Origin: Nematostella vectensis
Lineage: Eukaryota > Cnidaria > Anthozoa > Actiniaria > Edwardsiidae
Assembly (NCBI RefSeq): GCF_932526225.1
Contig: NC_064044.1
Span: 10,906,906-10,970,905 of the forward strand
Direction of reading: 5' to 3'
DNA: 64,000 nucleotides
Both the position numbers and the translations under genes were made by a program. Below are positions 11,283-23,200 of this stretch, piece after piece; positions within the stretch are counted from its first letter, which is position 1, and every line of letters starts with the position of its first letter. The notes beneath the pieces are model-generated. The model saw nothing but the letters and a program-made list of their open reading frames with translations, was not told the origin of the DNA and searched no databases.

Positions 11283-14200
11283 CTAGGAAACTTTTTCAGC
11301 GGCTCTTAAGTTGGTGCGATCTTTGGGAGCGCCCGCAAAGTACTCTGGATCTTCAAGCATGGGAACCACGCGGCTCAAACAAGGATCCGCACTAAAAAGG
11401 GCTTAGCTCCGCCCCCTTGCGGCTGAATAAAATTCAAATTTCAAGATGACGTTGAGTGGGAAGCGAGACTTTTAAGTTGTATTATCGTCAATAATTTGCA
11501 GGGTTTTTAAGAGGAGGGGCCCAAAAGGCCCTTTCAAGGCAATTTCTCCTGTATTTTAGATGATGTCTCATACGTTTACTGTATTTTTGGCTGCTAGAAG
11601 GGGGGCCCGGGCCCCCTGGGCCACCCAATGGCTACGCCCTTGATTTGATCCTTGTTTTTAACTGCACATTCCTGCTTTTTTGATTTGTAATATATTGTTA
11701 ATATCCAGGACAAAATAAACCGAGGAAACGAGAAGAAAAGCGCATCAAAAGTTGATTTTTGGTCACGCTCCTCGTGGGCAACGAGACACGCTTGCAGGGC
11801 CGGACACCCCCCTTTTTTGAGCAAAATATTTGTGGGAAAATTTGAAAACCTTCGGAGAAGGTACTGTCCATGTGGCATCGCCTGCTTGATTTTGCTGACG
11901 CGACAAATTCAATTCAGCTTGAAGTATTGTTAGATCTACGTGACCTACCAAGAACCACTGGAACTTTCCGGCCATTATCCATCCCCTATTTTGAAATCCT
12001 GGATCCGCCCATGGCTTGACTGAACCCGCGTGGCAGTTTACTGACAACTGAGCCTTTCATGGACCTGGTCCCAGGCCCTTTTATAGTGCGGGTCCTTGTT
12101 TAAGGCACAAGATGGCGCCCTATCACCGAACGGAGCGGGTTTCCCGCGATGAAAACACCGATTACCGCCTGCCAGCAGGCTACATTGCCAAAAATAAGCG
12201 AATTTCAAAGAAACTCCAAACATGGTTACTGACGTTTACATTTTTAAACACAAACTATTGCTATATAAAACTATTGCTGAAGATTTTAAAATGTCCTGGT
12301 ACAAAAATGTTAAAGCCCACAGTGATAGAAATGTTTCGATATCCTGCTATGCTTTTAAACCACACCTTATTGAGGTGACATTCGTAATCTGCTTTCCCCT
12401 TGTTTTCTCTCTAAACATGAAAAAGGGAAAATTTTCTTAACTGCAGGGGTAGGGGAAGCACGGGTGGCCTAGTGTGTTAGCGCGTCTGCCTCTCACCGCT
12501 GTGGCCCAGGTTCGAATTCTGGCTCAAACTGGGGATTTTTCCGGGTTCCTGCCTTGAATCGAATTTGTCACAAGTGAGTTGAAGTTATTCTCCCGTGTTT
12601 CCAGTCTTCTCGGATAAGGACACTAAACCGGAGGTCCCGTCTGTTCAAGCTGCACTACACTAACCTGAACCGAAGGGACGTAAAAAAACCACTGGGGACG
12701 CAATAAACCCTCTGGCAGTGACCATCCCCAGTGACAGTGCTTACTAACCGAGGGCCATATGTTAGAAAACTGTATATTCGGTTAAATATGCTACCCTCGA
12801 TAAACAAAGATTACAAAGTACTAGATTACAAAGGTATCAACACCAAAATAGATGCCTATCAGAATGAGTTTCAGGATAAACAATCCAAACATTAGCCATT
12901 CTTAGAAAAGAAACTGACATTGACGATAATAATTATGAACCAAGACAGTATGAACTTACATTTTATAAGGACCATGCATTAATACAGGCCTCATCTTGCC
13001 TATTTAGTAAGTACAAAAGCTAGTCTAAGTGGTCTATTTAGTAAATAAAAGCTAGTCTAAGTGGACTATTTAGTAAATAAAAGCTAGTCTAAGTGGACTA
13101 TTTAGTAAATAAAAACCAAGTCTTAGTGGTCTATTTAGTGAATAAAAAGCTAGTCTTAGTGGTCTATTTAGTGAATAAAAGCTAGTAAAGTGGTCTATTC
13201 AGTGAATAAAAGCTAGTAAAATGGTCTATTCAGTGAATAAAAGCTAGTCTAAGTGGTCTATTTAGTAAATAAAAGCTAGTCTTAGTGGTCTATTTAGTGA
13301 GTAAAAGCTAGTCTAAGTGGGCTATTTAGTAAATAAAAGCTAGTCTTAGTGGTCTATTGAGTGAATAATAGCAAGTCTTAGTGGTCGTTTAGTGAGTACA
13401 AGCCAGCCTTAGTGCTCTTCAGCAATAACAAGTGGTCTATTTAGTGAGTGCAAGCTAGTCTAAGTAGTCTATTTAGTTTGCACAGGCTTGTCTAAGTGGT
13501 CTATTAAATGAATACAAGCTACAATCCCCGTCAAAACTCTTGATACTTCTACACCTATTATTGGACCAATTGAATACCAAATAGCATTACAAAACACCCC
13601 CTCTGTCCTTGATATAATCACCCCTCTTCACCTGGTCCAATGTTGTTCCGATAGCATGATGTCCACTTGGAATCTCAACATTGTACCGGGGGGGGGGGGG
13701 GGGGGGGGGGAGGGGGTTCTCGTATGTTGGTTCTTGGTGGGTTCTTGGCCGGCCGGATACAAATGTTTTACTTCGTTTGGTAAATTTCAAAAGGTTTCAA
13801 GTAGTTTTGGCGCGAATTGTAGTCTAAGTGGTCTGTTTAGCGAGTTGCCCGCCGCAAGCCATTCTGATTCGCTCACACGTCGCGGGCGAGTTCATGCGGA
13901 ACATGGAGCTGAGACCGACCTCCTTTCTGTAAAAAAAAAAAATAGAGAAGCGCCCGGTCATCAATTTCCTAGCCGAAATCAAGGGATAATACGGTCACGT
14001 GCGCAGAACAGGATCATTGGTTAATTATGTCAGATCACATGTACAGAGATGGCGTGTACCCTGAGTACAAATATGGCAACATGGGAAAAGGCGATTGGTT
14101 TTTAGAATGTGATAACACGGACAGTGAAAGGAAAGATTGCTTTATATGGAAACATGACGTGCACCCTGAGTAGGCAACATGGGAGAAGGCGATTGGCTAA

Positions 14201-17200
14201 TTGAATCACATGGGCAGAGTGATTGCCTTATATGGAAAGATGACGTTCAGGGTCATGTGCTTAAGGGGCATTCGGATTGGTTCAAATAACGTTCGCTAAC
14301 ATAATGAACTTTACCTTTTATGGTCATGTGTTCTTATGATTTTAATACAAACCTTGCCGCAGAAACTGCTGACTTAATGGCCAGAAAAACCGAGCCTGAT
14401 AGACATATGGCGGGCTCACCAACAGCCTAAAAACAATGAAATGAAGAATATTCACAGGTGAGAGCCAGGTTTTTTCACATTTGACGTAAAGAAAGGAATC
14501 AAATGATCAACCGCAAAGCACGCTGGGTATCGCGCACGCGTAGTAGTGATTACCTTGGACGAGAGTATCCCCTTGTCATTCCTCATGTTCTTCAGAATGT
14601 GAACGTTTATTTCCCGCGGGATGTCCCGCAAGCTCGGGATCTTGTAGTCCCTTCGGCTGCACGTGACTAGACGGCCGTCACACGAGTAACGCAACTCCTC
14701 TATGGTGAAGTACCCCAACCCTTGGACAAACGCACCTTCAATCTAGGACACGGAAGCATGATTACGTAGCTTAAGCAACTCACATGATCATATGGTAGTC
14801 ACGCTAGTAACGTAACTGCACACATGAGGGTGACCACGTGATCAGATGGGAGTCACGCGAGTAACACAATTTCTCTATTATATAAAATCCATGTCCTGGA
14901 CAAACGCGCCTTAATCTTCAACACGGAAACTTATTGATCACATGATGAGACGGTCATCGTGCGAGTAGTGCAACCCTCACGTGACGATCCCGCTATCAGA
15001 TGGCCTCCACGTGATACCTTAGTAATGTGTAAAATATCATGCCAATCACCCACTTATTACTATATTGCTTATTACTGAATATTCATCGGTTTATTCACAG
15101 GTTATTTATAATTAATAATCTACCAATGAAGTCTGGTATGTTATTGAAGATATTTGATTGAAAATATGGATGCTTTATGTGACTCGCCATTGAGCTGGAG
15201 CATAAAATGGCGGCGTGATTGGCCTTAAAAAATCATGCAAAAACACAAACGATTACCTGTCCAACATCGATGGCGGGATTGAGAGATCTGCCGAAATCCA
15301 TGACGATATCCACACGCATCACCTAAAGCAACGGGACAATGGTGGAACAAGACAACAGCTAGAGCAAGCAACACTTGACAAAGCACGACAACAGCTAGCA
15401 CGCAACCCTTGACAAAACACGACAACAGCTAGCACGCAACCCTTGTCAAAACACGACAACAGCTAGCAAGCAACACTTGACAAAACACGACAACAGCTAG
15501 CAAGCAACACTTGACAAAGCACGACAACAGCTAGCACGCAACCCTTGTCAAAACACGACAACAGCTAGCAAGCAACACTTGACAAAACACGACAACAGCT
15601 AGCAAGCAACACTTGACAAAGCACGACAACAGCTAGCACGCAACCCTTGTCAAAACACGACAACAGCTAGCACGCAACCCTTGTCAAAACACGACAACAG
15701 CTAGCACGCAACCCTTGTCAAAACACGACAACAGCTAGCACGCAACCCTTGTCAAAACACGACAACAGCTAGCACGCATACAGCCATTTCAATAAACGTT
15801 GTCAAAGAGCGCTCGCCGCACGCACCCATACCGCGATACCGCATGTATCTCTGACTCACCTGTAATCCAGTCTATACTGCGAAAGGTTGAATTAAACTTA
15901 TTATTATTAAAAGAAAACCTGTTGGCAAAGTGCCTGAACGGAATAGCAACGACGACGGCGACAGACTGCAGGGAAAACCCAAAAAGATTTTATACTTTGC
16001 GCTCAATTTTAAACTAGTTTAGATAAAATTCACTCGTTTATGTATTCCCCCATAAAACCATGGTAAAACCTAGAATCGTATTTCTAGCATAGCGAACAAG
16101 GATAGTCTAGTTTTCAGCGCACACGTTCCCGTCCTCGCTACACCATAAAACTTGGAGTTTTCACGTTGTCGTTTGAAGAAAAACGGCTAAAATGTATCAG
16201 ACAGAAACCATTTCAGAGTATATTTTACGTCTGGCTCTTTAAATTCTCAATTGTTTTCTTTCTTCGTCTTTCGCTTTGCCGTTGTCGTCCCTATTTTTGT
16301 CCCTATTTTTGCAGATACCTTTTACAATTGTACTCGGCACATAGAAAGAAATGCCGCAGTGTCTTCGATAGATAAAATGTACCATCCAGATAACTCGCCA
16401 GAGAAGGTCTTCACTATAAGACTGCGGCATATTTACTGAAAACCTGTTACAACAAATATTACCCATACCACCTCGCGGTATGGGCGCGTGCAGAAGAGCG
16501 CTCTCTTGGACAACGTTTATTGAAATGGCTGTATAATATTTAACAAAACACGACAATAACCAGCACGCATCACTTGACAAAACAGAACGGTAGTCAGGGA
16601 AAAAAAACACGACAACTTTAACCACGCAGTTTACAATTATTATTGTGGTTTTGTAAAGATTCATAGCTCCCATTTGCTTACACCTATTTCAAAAAAGTTT
16701 GCACTCGGAGAATCTGTGTATTGTAACCCGCAGTGCATCATATGTATCAAGTAAATAAGCAAATAAGCGTAAATAAAATACAATCCAGGCTCAAAACCTT
16801 TTTAATTCTTGTCTACATTTGTCTAAACATTCACATAGCTTTCAGATGCAAGAATTTTTATGAGCCATTGCGGGTTACGACACATGCATTCTCGAGTGCA
16901 ACCTTATTTGAAATAGTTATGTCTGCCAGACAAAAGAATTCAAGTTGACCTGGCCTGGGTTTGAGCCCTATGGTATACCTAGAAAGACTACAGACAAGCT
17001 ATAGAAAAACTAGATGGTCTGCGTAGGCTTTTTTTTTTTTGCTCCGATGAAGGGCTACGCTCGTAACGTCAGCGCAACCACTATGTCTAACAAAGGCGTT
17101 CAACATACTTTTTTAACCACGTGTCATGATTTATAGCTTGGGTTCGAACCCTAGTTCTCTTGTTGATAGACAAGGCCCGTTACCACTGAGCTATCTCAAA

Positions 17201-20200
17201 GCCATTTCCCAGTGTACGAGCCTATATGCCTTAATATGCGGCTGGTGTTTCTAATGGGGAATTTAAGCAACTACGACGGCTACGGCAGAGAGAATGTAAA
17301 ACCCAAAAAAGCTTACCTGCTTTGCGCACAATTCAAAACTAGTTTTGATAAATTTCACTCGTTTTTGTAGTACCCCAAAATTATAGACAAATCTAGAATA
17401 TTATTTCTAACATAGCAAACACGGATAGTATAGTTTTCAGCGCACACATTCCCGTCCTCGCTAGACCGTGAAACTTGGGGTTTTCACGTTGTCTTTTGAA
17501 GAAAAACGGCTAAAATGTATCAGACAGAATCCATTTCGAGCACATTTCATGTCTGGCTCTTTGAATTTCCATTATTTTCTGCCGTCGCCGTTCGCGTTGC
17601 CGTCGTCGTTGCATAAATTCCCTAATCTCACCTTGTGTGCGCCAGTCAAGCAGTCGATCTCCACCTCAGTACACACCGCCCCATACGTGAAGTACGAAAA
17701 CGGGTACCCTGTGTACGAAGCCCAGTCAAAGCCAACGTCGGGCACCCTGTGGAAAAACGGTAGAAAGACTAAGTAAGCGGCATCCCAAGAACAAAGACAT
17801 GACATAAATCAATTTTCAAACAATTACTGCGAGAAGCTTTTTTTTTTTTTTAATAGTCATACGCCTTTGTAATTGATTTTATGCAATTTTGGAAGACACA
17901 TCATGTGAAAAACTTAAAGTAAACATCTGGAACAAAACTTTATAAGCCACTCCGGCCGTATCGGCCGAGTGAGTGAGTAATAAAGTAAAAAAATATCAGA
18001 ATCACATAGCAACAAGTTTTCGATTATATGAATATGTTGTGGTGGGTATTCTGTTGATTTTCGTTTTTTCCCGAAATTTTTAAGAACATGCCGAGGCTCA
18101 GATAGCAGCAAAATATTGTTTTTTTTTTAAGTGTAAGGCGTTCTAAAATGCAGAAACAAATTGTCTTGACAATACAACAACCTTGAATGAATGTTATTTC
18201 TATTGATTAACGGGCAAATTCGAGTAAGGATGAGCGTTCGCTAATGAAAACAGGATTAAAGATAATAACGCGAAATGTGTCATGCTTATAATTCTTCTAA
18301 AAACGTTTTTCGCTTATATTTTCTAAAATAAAATCGCTACCGTAAATATCATTCCAGTATATGGTAGTATTTAATGTAGGGATTCATTTAATGTAAAAAT
18401 CGTATTTTCGGTATTTTTGTCCATACGAAACTGTTCCGTAACCTTAATTCTCTTCTAATAGTTCATTGCGTACATATATTTTTATATGCTTAAAATTTAA
18501 AAAAATACGTTTAAGAACATTTTCAGCCTTAAATTGCTATAAAAATAAGAACCCAGCCTCTTATTTATAAAAAAATTGTATCCGTACATGTTAGGATAAT
18601 TTGTATGTCAACCTACTTGTGGAACCCTGTGGCGGAGAGAGAGACTCGATCAAGGTAAGCCGCTTGTACCTTTCAAAACAAGGGGTGAGTTAGAGCAATT
18701 GATTTTAATAGAAACGAGAAAAAAGCCCTGCTTTTGCTGAGAGCACTGGATCAATATGAACGAGGATAGAACTCTGAATTTTGCTTTGAGCAATGGGACA
18801 ATAGAAAAAAGAACGCCAGAGGATAGGCTAGGCCCAAAATCAGACATGCTTAAGTTTAATCATTACCCATTCTTCCCAGGTCCCCTCGGGATTGTCTTTC
18901 TTGAACGGAGCCAACCGCATCAGGATCTGTTCACATGCAACCTACACGAGAAGACATTATTCAGAAAGAATATGCGACCTACACGAGAAGACATTATTCA
19001 GAAAGAATATGCGACCTACACGAGAAGACATTATTCAGAAAGAATATGCGACCTACACGAGAAGACATTATTCAGAAAGAATATGCGACCTACACGAGAG
19101 GACATTATTCAGAAAGAATATGCGACCTACACGAGAGGACATTCAGATAGCGCATGCGACTATGTATAGCATAATGTAACACTACTATATGGCATAGAAG
19201 CGAGTGTTTAAATTTGACGCGCATGACAGGATAGAAGAATATCATCTTCATCATCAGTTTCATCATTATCATCATCATTATATTTATTATCATCATCATC
19301 ATCATTATTATTATCATTATCAGCATTATCAACATCATCGTAATCATCATTATTATAAATATTTTTATTGTCCATATCAACATTATAATAATTTTATTGA
19401 TTGGCCCCTTTACCTTGACCGCAGCCCCATTCAACTCGAGTGTAAAAGAAGCCCCAGAGGGGGAGGTGTTGGGCACTGTGTTTGTCGCAGTCTCACTGAT
19501 GAAGACTTTGGACACAGGAATCTCAAGAGTATGAGCTGCAATCTGAAAAACAAAATAAAATTCACAGTCTAAATATCAGGCTTTTGTGATCGTAAAGGTT
19601 GTAAGATCCTGTCGTGTTAAAAAAATGTGTCCAAGATACAAGGGGTACCTGTGCTATCTTGGTATAAAGCCCCTGACCTGGAAGCATTGTATACCTGTGT
19701 TATCTTGGTATAAAGCCCCTGTCTTACATACATGGTGTACCTGTGTCATCTTGGTAAAAATCTATATAAGCCTTGCCATAAGCCCTGTGAGCATAAATAA
19801 TTTTGAATATTTTCTAATATCTTTCTGTTTAATTTCAACTTTAGAAGCACACTAGCATACACACATTGGCACCAGTCGGGCCAAGACGGGACGCTAGCAC
19901 AGTCTATTACCCGTGCAGTTCGGCAACCATGGACAGCTGTTTCGTCCTTATTAGGACTCGTCAGCATGGCATAGCCGGTTTGCCTCAGTTAAACTTCATC
20001 GGCAAAATAAACTGCAGGGCGACTTCGACTCGAACGAAGTGCTTTAAACCACAGCTTAGATCCATAATAATAATAGTAATAGACTGTGCTAGCGTCCCGT
20101 CTTGGCCCGACTGGTGCCAATGTGTGTGTGCTAGTGTGCTTCTAAAGTTCACATTTATGTATACATACTCGCAAGGATAGTTTGGCTATCCGACGGAGTT

Positions 20201-23200
20201 TTAGACTAGCAAAGGTCGCATGCGTGATCCGCACAATTGGCATCACGCTAGCCCGGTCGCAGCTCTAGATCCCACATGGATCTAAGCTGTGGTTTAAAGC
20301 ACTTCGTTCGAGTCGAAGTCGCCCTGCAGTTTATTTTGCCGATGAAGTTTAACTGAGGCAAACCGGCTATGCCATGCTGACGAGTCCTAATAAGGACGAA
20401 ACAGCTGTCCATGGTTGCCGAACTGCACGGGTAATAGACTGTGCTAGCGTCCCGTCTTGGCCCGACTGGTGCCAATGTGTGTATGCTAGTGTGCTTCTAA
20501 AGTTCACATTTATGTATACATACTCGCAAGGATAGTTTGGCTATCCGACGGAGTTTTAGACTAGCAAAGGTCGCATGCGTGATCCGCACAATTGGCATCA
20601 CGCTAGCCCGGTCGCAGCTCTAGATCCCACATGGATCTAAGCTGTGGTTTAAAGCACTTCGTTCGAGTCGAAGTCGCCCTGCAGTTTATTTTGCCGATGA
20701 AGTTTAACTGAGGCAAACCGGCTATGCCATGCTGACGAGTCCTAATAAGGACGAAACAGCTGTCCATGGTTGCCGAACTGCACGGGTAATAGACTGTGCT
20801 AGCGTCCCGTCTTGGCCCGACTGGTGCCAATGTGTGTATGCTAGTGTGCTTCTAAAGTTCACATTCTTGTTTAATTTCAGCACATAATTCATCGTCACAA
20901 GGTCGAGTCCTTTTCTTGATACCTGTGTTATCTTACTATAAATCCACTGCCCCGGATGCATGATATACCTGTGTTATCTTGTTATAAGTATCTGTCCCGG
21001 ATACATGATATGTATATATACACCTGTGTTATCTCTGTATAAAGCCCTGTTCTGGGTTCATGGTAAGCCTGTGTTATCTTGGTATAAAGCCCCTGTTCTG
21101 GAAGCATGGTACACCTGTGTTATCTTATTATAAATCCTCCCGCCCCGGATGCATGGTATACCTGTGTTATCTTGGCATAAAGCCCTGTGTTGGAAGCATG
21201 ATTAACTTGTGTTATCTTATTATAAATCCTCCTGCCCCGGATGCTTGGTATACCTGTGTTTTGGATGCATGGTATACCTGTATTATCTTGTTATAAGAGC
21301 CCTGTTGTGGATGCACTGTATACTTGTGTTATCTTGGTATAAAGCCTCTGTCTTACATACATGGTATACCTGTGTTATCTTGGTATAAAGCCCATCTTCT
21401 GGAATCATGATAAACCTGTGTTATCTTATTATAAATCCTCCCGCCCCAGATGCTTGGTATACCTGTGTTCTGGATGCACGATATACCTGTGTTATCTTGG
21501 TATAAAGCCTCTGTCTTACATACATGGTATACCTGTGTTATCTTGGTATAAAGCCCATCTTCTGGAATCATGATAAACCTGTGTTATCTTATTATAAATC
21601 CTCCCGCCCCGGATGCTTGGTATAGCTGTGTTTTGGATGCATGGTATACCTGTATTATCTTGGTATAAAAGCCCTGTTGTGGGTGCACGGTATACCTGTT
21701 CTATCTTGGTATAAAGCCCCTGTCTTACATACATGGTATACCTGTGTTATTTTGGTATAAAGCCCATCTTCTGGAATCATGATAAACCTGTGTTATCTTA
21801 TTATAAATCCTCCCGCCCCAGATGCTTGGTATACCTGTGTTCTGGATGCATGGTATACCTGTATTATCTTGGTATAAAAGCCCTGTTGTGGGTGCACGGT
21901 ATACCTGTGTTATCTTGGTATAAAGCCCATCTTCTGGAATCATGATAAACCTGTGTTATCTTATTAAAAATCCTCCCGCCCCGGATGCTTCGTATACCTG
22001 TGTTCTGGATGCATGGTATACCTGTGTTACCTTGGTATACCTGTGTTCTGGATGCATGGTATACCTGTATTATCTTGGTATAAAAGCCCTGTCCAAACTC
22101 CACCCCGCCTGATGCCACAAGCACTGTTCCGTCGGTGTACACGTGCACTAAGGCTCCTCCCTGAAAACACATTTTCTATTGACCATTTGCTATAAAAAAG
22201 TTGAATTCATTGAAAATTAATCAGATATAATTCTTCATGAAGCCATTGTCAGGTTGTATACTGCTTCTTTTTCTAATAAGGTTGGATCCGCAGTGTTTCA
22301 TCAAATAAATAAGCATGCAAAAGGGCGTAAATAAAATACAAATCTAGGTTTTAAAAGCTGTATAATTTTTGTTTAGATTCTGATAAACATCCACATAGCG
22401 TTCAGATAGAAGGATTCAGCCGTTTACACGCTACCCATGAAACAACCGCGGGTTACGACACATGGGTTTACGAGTGCAACCTTATTTGAAATAGATGGCT
22501 GCAATGGTATCGAAATGCAAAATTTTATTATTTATATAAAATCATTGTAACTATCAAAAAACAACGTTAAAAAAACTATACTTTCTTACGCTAAGATAAG
22601 CTGGTCTTTATCGTGACTTAAGCTGGTCTTTATCGTGACCTGCTTGGGGGTATTTGTCATTATGTCTTTAATTTGTTTTGTTTTGACCGTGCGCAAGCGA
22701 CGGCAAATCTGCGAAAAGAGACATCGCTGGGCTTTATTACCGTTTTTATAGATCACATTACCTGATTTAAGGCTCTCAGAACAATCGCTATCCCGTACTT
22801 CATAGGCATTGTGACCAACCCACGTTTCGCATAGCAGTTGGCCCTGAAATTATCAAAAATAGTAAGCACGGTTATCCTGCGGAAAACGAGCAGGAGGGGA
22901 ACTGGGACCTCATAGACATGTTCTACAGCGACCACAGACCGATTTCTAGTCAATCATTCGATCACAATTTCATTACAAGGCAAATAATGCGAAGTAATCT
23001 TGAAATGACTATTTAAAACCAAGTATCATAATTCATTTAATTATCTTAACAGAAAATATTATAAAAGCCTTCCTTATATCAATCATTGAAAATCATGAAA
23101 ATCTGTCTGTCTGTCGCACCTGTTGAATTCCTCAACCGCTGACCGTCTGTGCTCGAAGTCGCTCTTTTCTATCAGCTCTTTCCAGACGCGCTGTACGGTG

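Larger units (their letters stand above)
19838..20867. mobile_element. Retrozyme-like element with hammerhead ribozymes
   Basis: A plus-strand tandem of exactly 355 bp units occupies about 20073-20867 (2.2 units; AGACTGTGCT recurs at 20081, 20436 and 20791). A partial inverted copy covers 19838-20065. The two parts meet 5' end to 5' end at 20065-20080 and both outer ends fall at nearly the same point of the unit (CTTCTAAAGT). The whole is flanked by a 12 bp direct repeat, TGTTTAATTTCA, at 19826-19837 and 20868-20879, taken as the target-site duplication. Three hammerhead ribozymes lie inside. There is no protein gene, so it must have moved with borrowed enzymes. Animal retrozymes and ribozyme-bearing Penelope-like elements are the known parallels. 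Confidence 0.88.
19620..22065 (-). repeat. Large array made of the 3' end and donor of XDH-like exon 32
   Basis: The last bases of exon 32 are ACCAAGATAATACAG and the donor is GTATAC. On the minus strand the intron holds some 25-30 copies of TTTATACCAAGATAACACAG followed by GTATACC or GTTTATC, in higher-order units of roughly 45-50 bp. Shorter sub-copies end AGAACACAG|GTATACC. The array starts exactly at the exon edge and runs about 2.4 kb into the intron, interrupted by the retrozyme element. Many copies keep a usable GT donor and short open frames coding YTKITQ. Confidence 0.9.

Noticed and set aside
14334..14353. TAA at 14334-14336 as the true end of the XDH-like protein
   Set aside because: A GT donor at 14352 joins in phase to a good exon at 11283-11391 that supplies the missing C-terminus; the shorter end remains possible as an isoform.
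17136..17204. tRNA gene on the minus strand (also 28536-28608 and 12455)
   Set aside because: A and B boxes are present but acceptor stems do not pair and the anticodon is abnormal; better explained as SINE heads.
19204..19572. 122-codon His/Tyr-rich open frame, plus strand
   Set aside because: Made by a TCA/TTA microsatellite and the antisense of exon 33.
21353..22172. Several 70-100 codon open frames rich in YTKITQ
   Set aside because: They are the translated exon 32 array, not separate genes; only 22065-22160 is the real exon.
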